Of a stretch of DNA of 51,221 bases, positions 9,339 to 17,224 are shown piece by piece. The notes under the pieces were generated by a model, which did not search any database, was not told the DNA's origin, and saw only the letters and a list, made by a program, of their open reading frames with translations. Position 1 is the first letter of the stretch; each line of letters begins with the position of its first letter. The DNA comes from Ghiorsea sp. (lineage in GTDB: Bacteria; Pseudomonadota; Zetaproteobacteria; Mariprofundales; Mariprofundaceae), in the NCBI GenBank assembly GCA_030949605.1, contig JAUZSH010000016.1, positions 1 to 51,221 on the forward strand. The letters run 5' to 3'. Made by a program: the position numbers and the translations under genes.

Positions 9339-10186
9339 TAATGGTTCATGTGGTCATGAGGGCTGGGTTTATCGGCATGACCCGCTGGTATGTTATCCAT
9401 CTGCATATCGTTCATATCCATGTCATGCTGCGGCATCTTGTCCATCTCGTGGGTGTCCATATCATGGTTCATTGGCATGGCATGATCTGAATGCTCCATG
9501 CCCTGCATATTCTCCATATCATGCATAGTATGCATCAACGAACTACCACGAATCATAGTGAATGCACCCATCAATATCAGCAGAATAGCGGCAATTTTAA
9601 GCACCCAGCCACGTGCTTTGGGTGATGCCGATTTAAGCACAATTGGCACAAACATCATGGCAGGCACTGTGCCTAAACCAAAAGCAAACATCATCGTAGC
9701 CGATAAACCAATGCTTCCAGATGTTAAACTCAATGCCAAACCCGCATAGACCAAACCACAGGGCAGTAAACCGTTAAACAAGCCAACCATCAGCCAGCTC
9801 ATAGGCATGCGACTCGATGTGGCCGCATGAACCCATTTGGTCAACCCGATAAATTTGGTGAATGTTGCCATGCCTTTGACAAACGGGTCAGGCATCCAGC
9901 CAGCCAGCCCCAGACCAAACATAATCATCAATAAACCAGCCAATAAAGTTAGTGCACGTTGAATATCGGTAAACCAATCAACTTGATTGATTGCCATGCC
10001 AATCATACCCGCAATCAAACCAAAGAAAGTGTAGGTGAGTATCCGTCCAAGCTGATAACTCATCAAACCTGACCACCAGATGTTTTTGCGTGACATGGCA
10101 AGTGTGGTGACCAAACCACCGCACATGCCCACACAATGCATACTACCTAGAAAACCGAGTAGAAATGCTGCGAGAATAAGTTCCAT
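9338..10186 (-). CDS. DsbD_2 / SafE-like polytopic membrane protein with Met/His-rich tail
   Basis: A 282-residue protein with about six or seven membrane helices. The opening GFLGSMHCVGMCGGLV motif is typical of the DsbD_2 (PF13386) / 'sulfite exporter TauE/SafE' family, often encoded beside cbb3 oxidase assembly genes. From about residue 217 the protein runs into a ~65-residue tail extremely rich in Met, His and Asp (for example MHTMHDMENMQGMEHSDH), a pattern of copper-binding sequences. The start ATG overlaps the upstream stop (TAATG). Copper supply to the oxidase is the likely role by context; sulfite export is a database label I would not trust here. Confidence 0.82.
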   Translation of the reverse strand: MELILAAFLLGFLGSMHCVGMCGGLVTTLAMSRKNIWWSGLMSYQLGRILTYTFFGLIAGMIGMAINQVDWFTDIQRALTLLAGLLMIMFGLGLAGWMPDPFVKGMATFTKFIGLTKWVHAATSSRMPMSWLMVGLFNGLLPCGLVYAGLALSLTSGSIGLSATMMFAFGLGTVPAMMFVPIVLKSASPKARGWVLKIAAILLILMGAFTMIRGSSLMHTMHDMENMQGMEHSDHAMPMNHDMDTHEMDKMPQHDMDMNDMQMDNIPAGHADKPSPHDHMNH

Positions 10187-10893
10187 TATTTGATTGCTCC
10201 TTGAGGTAATAATTCCATGAGGGGATTTAAAAGGTCTTGCTCAAAGCGTTCTGGTGCAACAAATTGCAATAGCTGTGCGCCATTGGCAGGCTGGATAAAG
10301 TCTAAGCCCATGGCGGGGTACAAAAAGTGGGCGTTGCCTTGTCCATCATTGATAAAGTGATCAGGCTCACCAAAGGCTTCTTTAAAATCTTCAAACATAA
10401 TAGGACGTGATGCGATGATGGTGATGTTATGTATGGGCAGTTGTAAAACATCGGGAATAAGTTTTTCTTGGATACCAATACGGATGGTGTTGTTTGGAAA
10501 AATTTGTGGTTGATAAGCCTGTTTTTTGATGTGCTGCAGAAGCTCTGGGCTGGCCGATAGACCAATGACAACACGGTCACCATGATCATAAAGGTCATCG
10601 AAAAAGGCTTCAAGATGCATAGCGGCTTCGGGCTCATTTTTGCGTTGGCGTGTTGTAAAGAGCGCAATGTCGGGCGTGCTTTGAAGTGTTGTTATGGCAT
10701 CTTGTAGCGTGTCTTGATTTATCGTTAAACCTAAAATGCTGGTTGATTGCGCGGAGGCTTTAATGTTCCAAAAAGTAGGGCGCGGATTGGGGTCTGAAAT
10801 CGGAACAAATATATATAGTATCAAGGCGATAAAAAAGCCTGCGGTAATGCGAATAGCCCACTTCTCTTGCATAATTAACCCTTGTGCGTCCAT
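10186..10893 (-). CDS. Uncharacterised membrane-anchored protein, paralogue of the gene at 11394-12023
   Basis: 235 residues, or 228 if the second start (10872, ATG after AAGGG) is used; the first ATG has AAGGAT ten bases upstream. One N-terminal membrane segment (about residues 16-33) is followed by a periplasmic domain with no cysteines or known motif. It aligns by eye with the product of 11394-12023: LGLTINQDTL/MGVVLEESTL, LEAFFDDLYDH/LEAYFPSIADH, QPQIFPNNTIRI/KPRIYPNGVIRM, FGEPD/FGKPT, LYPAMGLDF/TFPNIGLTA. It is coupled to the DsbD_2-like gene by TAATG. I do not recognise the family; the location suggests work in the cell envelope with the cbb3 assembly or copper system. Confidence 0.75.
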   Translation of the reverse strand: MDAQGLIMQEKWAIRITAGFFIALILYIFVPISDPNPRPTFWNIKASAQSTSILGLTINQDTLQDAITTLQSTPDIALFTTRQRKNEPEAAMHLEAFFDDLYDHGDRVVIGLSASPELLQHIKKQAYQPQIFPNNTIRIGIQEKLIPDVLQLPIHNITIIASRPIMFEDFKEAFGEPDHFINDGQGNAHFLYPAMGLDFIQPANGAQLLQFVAPERFEQDLLNPLMELLPQGAIK

Positions 10894-10988
10894 TGAAATA
10901 ATATCCTTGTATCGTGACGAATACTGCCACTATCCTTGATTGGAGCAAGGAAGTGAGCTTTTTAAAGGTAAACTAATTTTAATAAAAG

Positions 10989-11017
10989 TTGGCAGATAAG
11001 ATTTTGCAGGGTATAAT
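10989..11017 (+). promoter_or_regulatory. Near-consensus sigma-70 promoter for the DUF2892 gene
   Basis: TTGGCA (10989-10994), a 17 bp spacer and a perfect TATAAT (11012-11017), pointing at the small gene 77 bases further on. This is the best housekeeping promoter seen in the window. Confidence 0.7.
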
Positions 11018-11093
11018 ACGCTCAAAATAAAAATGGATACCTTGAGTTTTCTGTTATTCATTGGATTATATAATCTTTAAGGGAGGAGTGAAA

Positions 11094-11309
11094 ATGAAAG
11101 AAAATGTTGGAACAGTAGACCGTACGTTGCGTGTTGTTCTTGGTTTGGCTTTGGCTTTGGCTGGTTGGTTAGGTTCTGCAGGAGCATTGGGAATCGTGCT
11201 TTTGATTGTAGGCTTGGTTTTGTTGGTCACAGGCTTGATGAGCAGTTGCCCTATTTATTCGGTGGCTGGTATGAGCACTGTTGAAGAAGAAGATCCTCGC
11301 GGTCATTAA
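11094..11309 (+). CDS. DUF2892 family small inner-membrane protein
   Basis: 71 residues when started at the ATG at 11094, which has a perfect GGGAGGAG ribosome binding site six bases upstream; an ATG at 11061 in the same frame lacks one. MKENVGTVDRTLRVVLG at the N-terminus, two hydrophobic helices and a CPIYS segment are characteristic of DUF2892 (YgaP-like membrane domain). The biochemical role of the family is not established. It is a stand-alone gene with its own strong promoter and terminator, set between the two paralogous minus-strand genes. Confidence 0.85.
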   Translation: MKENVGTVDRTLRVVLGLALALAGWLGSAGALGIVLLIVGLVLLVTGLMSSCPIYSVAGMSTVEEEDPRGH

Positions 11310-11330
11310 TAAAAATCGAAGTTTAGAAAA

Positions 11331-11354
11331 GGCGGCCATGGGGTCGCTTTTTTT
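11331..11354 (+). terminator. Rho-independent terminator after the DUF2892 gene
   Basis: A GCGGCC / GGTCGC stem (one G-T pair) followed by seven T, 20 bases after the stop codon. Confidence 0.75.
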
Positions 11355-11393
11355 ATGCGTTACGTTTGAATCAAGTGGTTTAGAATGAACAGT

Positions 11394-12023
11394 TTAATTC
11401 TTATTCCTGAATATTAACTTATCTTTTCCTTCGTTATTTATCGTTGCAGTTAAACCGATGTTCGGAAAGGTATAGATTGTTTCAGAGCTGCTTACTTTTG
11501 TTGTGATTGTAGGTTTGCCGAACTGGGCAAAAATTGTTCTTTCATCAAGTTGCAAGTTGGGAATCAGAGTGAGTTCTTGAATAACCATTCTTTGAATACC
11601 TAGAATATCTTGACTGGATAAGTTCATGCGAATCACACCATTTGGATAAATACGGGGTTTACTGCTTCGTTGCCGCATGGTCTCTAAGTCGGCATCTGAA
11701 ATTATCATCGTCAGTAAAATTTTTGTATGGTCAGCAATGGATGGGAAATATGCTTCGAGTTTACCTGTAAACTGTGGTTCTTGTCCTTCTTTTGTTTCTT
11801 TGGGATACAAAAATACAGCTGAGTCCGACCTGCTGCGAAAGGCGATTTCTGCATCACGCAGTGTGCTTTCTTCAAGCACGACCCCCATCACATGTAGCTT
11901 TCCTGTCGCATCGAAAAAGGTGCGCTGCTGAATACTATCGCTGGTTTGTTTGTATGCGGAGCTGGTAAAGTAGAATGTTGAAAGACCAGCTATGAGTATA
12001 AAGGCGAGTGATATTTTCCACAT
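11394..12023 (-). CDS. Uncharacterised membrane-anchored protein, last gene of the ccoGHIS operon
   Basis: 209 residues: a signal-anchor helix (about 4-20), then a soluble domain expected in the periplasm. It starts three bases after the ccoS stop, so it belongs to the ccoGHIS transcript. It is a paralogue of the protein at 10186-10893 with the same order of motifs: a VVLEESTLRDAEIAF start block, LEAYFPSIAD, then RIYPNGVIRMNLS and a C-terminal FAQFGKP...YTFPNIGLTA block. No cysteine or histidine cluster that would suggest metal binding. I do not recognise the family; position suggests an accessory role in cbb3 oxidase biogenesis. Confidence 0.75.
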   Translation of the reverse strand: MWKISLAFILIAGLSTFYFTSSAYKQTSDSIQQRTFFDATGKLHVMGVVLEESTLRDAEIAFRSRSDSAVFLYPKETKEGQEPQFTGKLEAYFPSIADHTKILLTMIISDADLETMRQRSSKPRIYPNGVIRMNLSSQDILGIQRMVIQELTLIPNLQLDERTIFAQFGKPTITTKVSSSETIYTFPNIGLTATINNEGKDKLIFRNKN

Positions 12024-12026
12024 GTG

Positions 12027-12260
12027 TTATGTATCTTCCTCACGGGCTTCTGCTTTCTTCTTGTCTGCTTGAATTTTCAAATCACGAGCAGAAGTACGCT
12101 TGGCAGAGTCGGGAATCATGTCTTCGTTGTCCATCAATATACGATATGCCTCTCCTTCCATGTCGTCATATTGCTCAGAATTAACAGACCAGCGAAACAC
12201 CAACAGTGCAACCACACTAAAAACCAATGCGGCGGGTATAAGCATTAAAATAATATCCAT
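12027..12260 (-). CDS. ccoS: CcoS, cbb3-type oxidase assembly protein
   Basis: A 77-residue CcoS-type protein: a single N-terminal membrane helix (about residues 3-25, MDIILMLIPAALVFSVVA) followed by a short charged cytoplasmic tail with the DMEGEAYRILMD segment and a KKKAEAREED end. CcoS is needed to insert cofactors (heme b and CuB) into CcoN. It lies six bases downstream of ccoI and three bases upstream of the next gene, all in one minus-strand operon. Confidence 0.9.
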   Translation of the reverse strand: MDIILMLIPAALVFSVVALLVFRWSVNSEQYDDMEGEAYRILMDNEDMIPDSAKRTSARDLKIQADKKKAEAREEDT

Positions 12261-12266
12261 ATCAGA

Positions 12267-14741
12267 CTATCCTTTTACACGTTTATGAATCAGCAAAGCA
12301 TTGCCCACCACCAGCAATGAAGACGCTGGCATAGCAATGGCTGCAAACAATGGGTGAATCATACCTACGACTGCCAGCGGGATAACCAAGATATTGTAGC
12401 CCAATGAGATAGCAAGGTTTTGTTTGATGGTGCGCATGGTTTGTTTGGAAAGAGAAAAGGCAGTGGGCAGCTTGTCTAACCCGCCGAGCAGAACCACATC
12501 GGCTGCATGGGCTGAAATATCCGTGGCTTGCCCCATTGCAATACCTACATCGGCTTGGGTGAGGGCGGGCGCATCATTAACACCATCACCAATCATGCCA
12601 ACAGCCAAACCTTGGGCTTGCAGTTCTTTTATTTTATCAGCTTTTTCGTTGGGCAATACTTCAGCAATGACTTGAATAGGTTGTAGTATATCAAGTTGCG
12701 CCACAATTGCTCTGGCAGAACCTTCGCGGTCACCCGTGAGCAAGCTAACGCCAATGCCTTGTTGTTGTAAGCTACGAATCACTGCCGAAGCTTCAGGGCG
12801 AAGTTCATCACCAAGCGAAAACCATGCCAAGAGTTGTTGTTCATCAAAAATGGCAACAAGCGTATGCCCTTGATTTTCTTCGTGTTCAAATGTTTTTAAA
12901 ATGTCGTTTTCAAGCGTGATACCTAATGATAACAACCAACCAAGCGAACCCACCCGTAATATATTATTGTTGAAATAACCTTCAACACCGCGCCCTGAAA
13001 CATTATTAAAATCAGCGAGTGTGTCATCGGCTGGATAAGCTTGAAGTGTGTTTGTTATAGCTGTTGCGAGCGGATGCTCTGATGCGCGTTCAAGAGCATG
13101 GACTTTTTGCCACAATTGAGCTTTATCTTCCACCAAAGTTTGTTTATTTTGCACATTCAGTTGTCCACGCGTCAGTGTGCCTGTTTTGTCAAAAACGATA
13201 TGATCCAAATGTAACATTTGTTCCAAAGCGCTACCGCGTTTGATTAAAATGCCAAGTTTTCCACCTAATCCGCCACCAATTGAAATTGCCATGGGTGTAG
13301 CAAGACCCAAGGCGCAAGGACAGGTAATAATCAGCACAGTTACAGCGGTCATCACGGCAACAGCAAAACTTGCACTGATATACCAGTAGATAAATGTTGC
13401 AGCAGCTAAACCTAAGATAATGGTTACAAACCACGGGACGATACGGTCTGCAATGCCTTGAATACGCACTTTGGAATCTTGAGCTTGCTCAACCAACTCA
13501 ACGATTTGAGATAATACGGATTCATGACCAAGATGTGTGGCTTGCACTTTAAGTTGCCCTGAAATGTTCAGCGTGCCACCAATCACTTGGCTTCCAGCCT
13601 GTTTGCTGAGTGGGCGAGATTCGCCAGAAATTATAGATTCATCCACTTCAGAGTGACCATCCAATACTTTCCCATCCACAGGGATGCGGTCACCCGGTTT
13701 GATGCGAAGTATATTACCTTTTTGAATAGAACGCAGCGGTATGATGTCTTCATGACCATCATCCAATACCATTCGCGCTGAGCGTGGAAGTAAAGCTAAA
13801 AGGTGGCGTGTAGCAGAACCTGCGGTTTCTCGCGCCGATGATTCAAGAAAACGACCCACAAGGATAAGGAAAATAAACATGGATACGGAATCAAAATAAA
13901 CATGCCCTTCATTGGCTAGGGAAGGAAAAATGGTGGCATAGGATGACCATAAAAAGCTGGTGGTGATACCAATGCTGATGGGCAAGTCCATGTTGGGCTT
14001 GAACGTCTTGATTGCTTTCCAAGCGGAGGTGAAAAAGCTGCGACCTGAATACGCAATGCCTGCGAATGTCAGTACCATTGAATACCATTCAAATACAGCG
14101 CGCCACCTCGGTTCAATACCAAAGAATTCGCCACCATACAGGCAGACGGCGGCAGTCATTACATTGGCGAAAACAAACCCTGCAAACGCCATGCGAAAAA
14201 GAAGCTCTTGTCTGCGTGCTTTGTTGGCTTTTTGCTCCAAATCTTCTTCGTAAGGTATAGCTTGGTAACCCAGTCTGCCAATCGCGAGCACAGCTTCAGA
14301 CAACTTCATGTTTTCAGGCTGCCAGCGAAGCCTTAACCTGCGACGGGTTAGGCTAACCTCAGCATAGGTGATTGCGTCAATTTGTCGTAAGGCTTGCTCG
14401 ATGAGCCAAACACAAGCAGGGCAATGTATGCCCTCAATCAATAGTTCGGCTTGGTAGGTGCCATCGGGTCGTTGGCGCACGAAGTCAGCTTGAATTTCGG
14501 GTAAATCAAACAGTTTAGCATCTTCGGGTGCTTGTTCGGGTTTGTCCCAGCTCCGAGAGGATGGAGCAAAATTATAAAAAGAATTCAAACCAGACTGGTG
14601 AATGATTTCACAAACTTGGGCGCAACCATTGCAGCAAAATGATTGCTGTTCATCTTGAATGTCAGTGGTAATTGTACCCAAACGGGGTAAATCTAAACCA
14701 CAGTGGAAACACTCAGCTGAAGTGCTAGGCATATGTGTCAT
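12267..14741 (-). CDS. ccoI: CcoI, P1B-type copper-transporting ATPase for cbb3 oxidase
   Basis: An 824-residue heavy-metal ATPase. The N-terminus has a Cys-rich segment (CFHCG at 11-15, CCNGC at 36-40) typical of FixI/CcoI, then an HMA-like domain with HCPAC at 106-110. Membrane helices follow, with the CPC copper motif in ITCPCALGLATP (about 475), the phosphorylation site DKTGTLTRG (about 520) and the GDGVNDAPAL hinge (about 720). It exports copper to the periplasm for CuB assembly. The ATG at 14741 follows the ccoH stop with a few bases between; an ATG three codons later is also possible. Confidence 0.95.
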   Translation of the reverse strand: MTHMPSTSAECFHCGLDLPRLGTITTDIQDEQQSFCCNGCAQVCEIIHQSGLNSFYNFAPSSRSWDKPEQAPEDAKLFDLPEIQADFVRQRPDGTYQAELLIEGIHCPACVWLIEQALRQIDAITYAEVSLTRRRLRLRWQPENMKLSEAVLAIGRLGYQAIPYEEDLEQKANKARRQELLFRMAFAGFVFANVMTAAVCLYGGEFFGIEPRWRAVFEWYSMVLTFAGIAYSGRSFFTSAWKAIKTFKPNMDLPISIGITTSFLWSSYATIFPSLANEGHVYFDSVSMFIFLILVGRFLESSARETAGSATRHLLALLPRSARMVLDDGHEDIIPLRSIQKGNILRIKPGDRIPVDGKVLDGHSEVDESIISGESRPLSKQAGSQVIGGTLNISGQLKVQATHLGHESVLSQIVELVEQAQDSKVRIQGIADRIVPWFVTIILGLAAATFIYWYISASFAVAVMTAVTVLIITCPCALGLATPMAISIGGGLGGKLGILIKRGSALEQMLHLDHIVFDKTGTLTRGQLNVQNKQTLVEDKAQLWQKVHALERASEHPLATAITNTLQAYPADDTLADFNNVSGRGVEGYFNNNILRVGSLGWLLSLGITLENDILKTFEHEENQGHTLVAIFDEQQLLAWFSLGDELRPEASAVIRSLQQQGIGVSLLTGDREGSARAIVAQLDILQPIQVIAEVLPNEKADKIKELQAQGLAVGMIGDGVNDAPALTQADVGIAMGQATDISAHAADVVLLGGLDKLPTAFSLSKQTMRTIKQNLAISLGYNILVIPLAVVGMIHPLFAAIAMPASSLLVVGNALLIHKRVKG

Positions 14742-14744
14742 CAG

Positions 14745-15308
14745 TTATGGGGTAATGAATTTCACAATCTTTTCAAGTGTACTTAGCTCCGCCTCTCCAT
14801 CACCTTGAACAATGATGCGTTGGTTGAGCATGTGTTTGTTGTCACCTTGTGCAAACAGTAAGTTAATGTCCCAAACGCCTTGGATAGGTAAAGTCATTTT
14901 TGCTTGGTAATACCCTGGTTTTACCTCACTCATGGTTAATACAACATCGGCCTTGGCATCACTTGGGCGATAAGCAGTGATTTCTGCATGAGCGCCACTG
15001 ATGGGTTGACTGTATTTGTCCATGACAGTGAGCTCAACAACGTGGGGCTGATTGATTTTTAACGGTTCATTGAGGTGGAGTTCCACATTCCAGCCCCTGG
15101 CTTTTTGTTTCCTGTATTGGTGGTCAAACTTATTCTGTTGTAGACCATATTTATAATACTTTTCGGTGACCAGTCCTGATGTTGTGCTCAGTGCAACAGA
15201 AAAGAAAAAATAGTTGACTACGAATACAAGTCCAAATAGCCCGAAAATTGCCCAAACCCAAATACTTTTAAAGGCCTTGTCTTTTGGTTCAACGGTGTTT
15301 TTTTGCAT
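14745..15308 (-). CDS. ccoH: CcoH/FixH family assembly protein
   Basis: 187 residues: a cytoplasmic start, one membrane helix (about 14-37) and a periplasmic FixH domain with beta strands, including HVVELTVMDKYSQPISGA and the GVWDINLLFAQGD block that is typical of the family. CcoH is a stable partner of the assembling cbb3 oxidase. It sits between ccoG (two bases upstream) and ccoI (three bases downstream). Confidence 0.9.
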   Translation of the reverse strand: MQKNTVEPKDKAFKSIWVWAIFGLFGLVFVVNYFFFSVALSTTSGLVTEKYYKYGLQQNKFDHQYRKQKARGWNVELHLNEPLKINQPHVVELTVMDKYSQPISGAHAEITAYRPSDAKADVVLTMSEVKPGYYQAKMTLPIQGVWDINLLFAQGDNKHMLNQRIIVQGDGEAELSTLEKIVKFITP

Positions 15309-15310
15309 GA

Positions 15311-16732
15311 TTATTTCCTTGGACCAAAGAACATGGACTCATAAGTTTTAGAGAGTTCAGGGTTTTCTATGGATTGAAGTTTTAATATAATAGGTTGGCG
15401 TTCGCTGGTTAAATTCTTTTGTGGAACTTTAATTCTTAGTGTTACTTTTTTGGCTTGTCCACTTGTTAATTTCAAAGTTTTTCCATCAAGATTACTGGTT
15501 GCGCCTTCGATACCTGAAACTTCCAGTGTGAAGTTAGCAGCACTCTCTGTTTTATTCAAAATAATGGTATGGTAAGTATTTTGAACGGTGCGATCAGACA
15601 TAATCGTAAATGTTGGACTACGCTCGTGGTTTACATTCATATCAATGTCAGATTTGAAAAGTAAAGTGTACATGATGCCCATGAATGTAAGCGTAGTAAT
15701 AAGCATATAAAAAATTGGACGAGGTCTTAAAAAACGGTTGTTTGTTGTTACTCCATTCTCAAGTTCATTATGTGACATGAATCGAATAAGCCCTTTTTCT
15801 CGACCAACTTTCTCCATGATATCATCACATGCATCAATGCAAACACCACAATTGATGCAGCCAATTTGGTTGCCGCCTCGGATATCTACACCTGTTGGGC
15901 AAACTGAGACACATAAGTTACAGTCAACGCAATCACCTTTGTCGCTATTGTCTTGCCCCTTTTTTACACGCCCGCGCGGTTCGCCGCGTTTGTAATCGTA
16001 GGTTGTGGTAATTGTATCTTTATCGGTCATAACGGCTTGAATACGCGCATAAGGGCAAATCCAGTTGCAGACCTGCTCGCGCACATAACCCGTACTCACA
16101 TAGAACAAAAGAAAAACAAGAATAAATGATGTCCATTCAAATATATTATATTGTAATGTGAATAAGTTGTACCAAGCATCATATATGCCAGAAAAATAAC
16201 CAAGAAAGGTTACAGATGTAAGCGTACATAAAACAATCCAAAAGAAGTGCTTGGTGGTTTTCTTACGAATTTTCTCAGCATTCCATGGCATCAGTTCAAG
16301 TTTTATACGTTGTCGTGCAGTTCCCTCCGTGAAACGTTCAATCAGAGTCATTAAATCTGTCCACATGGTTTGAGGGCACATATTACCGCAGAATATCCTC
16401 CCTGCGATAGCAGTCATGGCAAACAATAAGATGAAAGCAAAAAGCATGAGTAGGGCAAGGATAAATAAATCTTGAGGCCAAACTGTGATGTCAAAAAGGT
16501 AGAACTTACGCCCTGGAATATCGAAAAGAACAGCTTGCCTATCACCCCATGGTAAATAAGGAACGAGAAAAAAGGGGAGAAGAAGGCTTGCCATGATTAA
16601 CCAACGGATATTTCTAAAGCGCCCTGAGACTCTTCGTGCATGAATTTTATCGTCGCCAAGGTTGATATCCCAATGTGTATAGTCGTCATGTTCAATAAGG
16701 TAGTCGGATTTTTTTACCGTTGGTTCCGTCAT
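15311..16732 (-). CDS. ccoG: CcoG/FixG, cbb3 oxidase accessory iron-sulfur protein
   Basis: 473 residues from the ATG at 16732 (MTEPTVKK), which has AAGGAG ten bases upstream; an earlier in-frame start at 16756 overlaps that site and is less likely. The protein has four or five membrane helices, the GRIFCGNMCPQTMW motif, two ferredoxin-type 4Fe-4S clusters (CVDCNLCVSVCP and CINCGVCIDACD) and a C-terminal Ig-like FixG domain. CcoG is a cupric reductase that prepares copper for CcoN. It is first in ccoGHIS, divergent from the oxidase genes with about 190 bases between. Confidence 0.95.
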   Translation of the reverse strand: MTEPTVKKSDYLIEHDDYTHWDINLGDDKIHARRVSGRFRNIRWLIMASLLLPFFLVPYLPWGDRQAVLFDIPGRKFYLFDITVWPQDLFILALLMLFAFILLFAMTAIAGRIFCGNMCPQTMWTDLMTLIERFTEGTARQRIKLELMPWNAEKIRKKTTKHFFWIVLCTLTSVTFLGYFSGIYDAWYNLFTLQYNIFEWTSFILVFLLFYVSTGYVREQVCNWICPYARIQAVMTDKDTITTTYDYKRGEPRGRVKKGQDNSDKGDCVDCNLCVSVCPTGVDIRGGNQIGCINCGVCIDACDDIMEKVGREKGLIRFMSHNELENGVTTNNRFLRPRPIFYMLITTLTFMGIMYTLLFKSDIDMNVNHERSPTFTIMSDRTVQNTYHTIILNKTESAANFTLEVSGIEGATSNLDGKTLKLTSGQAKKVTLRIKVPQKNLTSERQPIILKLQSIENPELSKTYESMFFGPRK

Positions 16733-16849
16733 TTTGCAGGTGCTCCTTATTATCAAAGTATGGGCAATGGTTATTTTGGAGCGGAAGGTTATATGCGTAG
16801 CACAAAATGTCCAAATATAAAACCACTTACAACTTAGGGAAAATAATTC

Positions 16850-16878
16850 TTGTTAAAATAATTTAATGGTTTTATGGT
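16850..16878 (+). promoter_or_regulatory. Candidate promoter of the cbb3 oxidase operon
   Basis: TTGTTA (16850-16855), 17 bp spacer, TATGGT (16873-16878), about 45 bases before the first small gene. Four of six matches in each box. No standard FNR/ANR box (TTGAT-N4-ATCAA) was found; TTGAATTTCTCAA at about 16888 has the wrong spacing. Confidence 0.35.
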
Positions 16879-16922
16879 TCGCGGAGTTTGAATTTCTCAA
16901 TAGGAGAAACAGGAGGGGTAAT

Positions 16923-17003
16923 ATGCCATTTATCTTAGGTTTTGTTTATTATTTCACGTTCGTGGCCATTGTCGCCATTATAACATTGATGACAGGAAAT
17001 TAA
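16923..17003 (+). CDS. 26-aa membrane peptide at the head of the cbb3 operon
   Basis: An ATG with a near-perfect ribosome binding site (AGGAGGGG six bases upstream) opens a 26-codon frame. The product starts MPFILGFVYYFTFVAIV and is essentially one membrane helix ending MTGN. Known cbb3 structures contain a tiny single-helix subunit (CcoM, about 36 residues in Pseudomonas stutzeri); this peptide could be an equivalent, which is inference from size, topology and position only. It was too short to be picked up as a normal gene. Confidence 0.6.
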   Translation: MPFILGFVYYFTFVAIVAIITLMTGN

Positions 17004-17035
17004 GTAAAGGTGAAAATATTTAAAGGAGTTGAGCT

Positions 17036-17224
17036 ATGAATGAAGTTGAAAAAGCTGGTCATGTTATGTTCAATGGTAATGCATGGCAGTTTTCTGATCC
17101 CGTAGTATTTTGGGTAACAGTAACTGTAGTGTTTTGCATGAGCATGCTTGCTGTATTGTTTTTCTGGGTGAGGAAAAATATGGCTGAAGAAAGAAAAAAT
17201 AATGAAGGGGGTACGAACTCGTGA
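17036..17224 (+). CDS. 62-aa single-pass membrane protein translationally coupled to ccoN
   Basis: 62 residues with a polar N-terminus (MNEVEKAGHVMFNGNAWQFS), one membrane helix (about 23-45) and a charged cytoplasmic tail (RKNMAEERKNNEGG). The start has AAAGGAG nine bases upstream. Its TGA overlaps the GTG start of ccoN (GTGA), so it is translated with the catalytic subunit. I do not recognise it; the single helix with polar tail recalls small cbb3 accessory subunits (CcoQ or CcoH types), but a true CcoQ is present downstream. Confidence 0.75.
   Translation: MNEVEKAGHVMFNGNAWQFSDPVVFWVTVTVVFCMSMLAVLFFWVRKNMAEERKNNEGGTNS

Noticed and set aside
16885-16902. Possible FNR/ANR box (TTGAATTTCTCAA) before the cbb3 operon
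   Set aside because: The half-sites are one base too close to fit TTGAT-N4-ATCAA.
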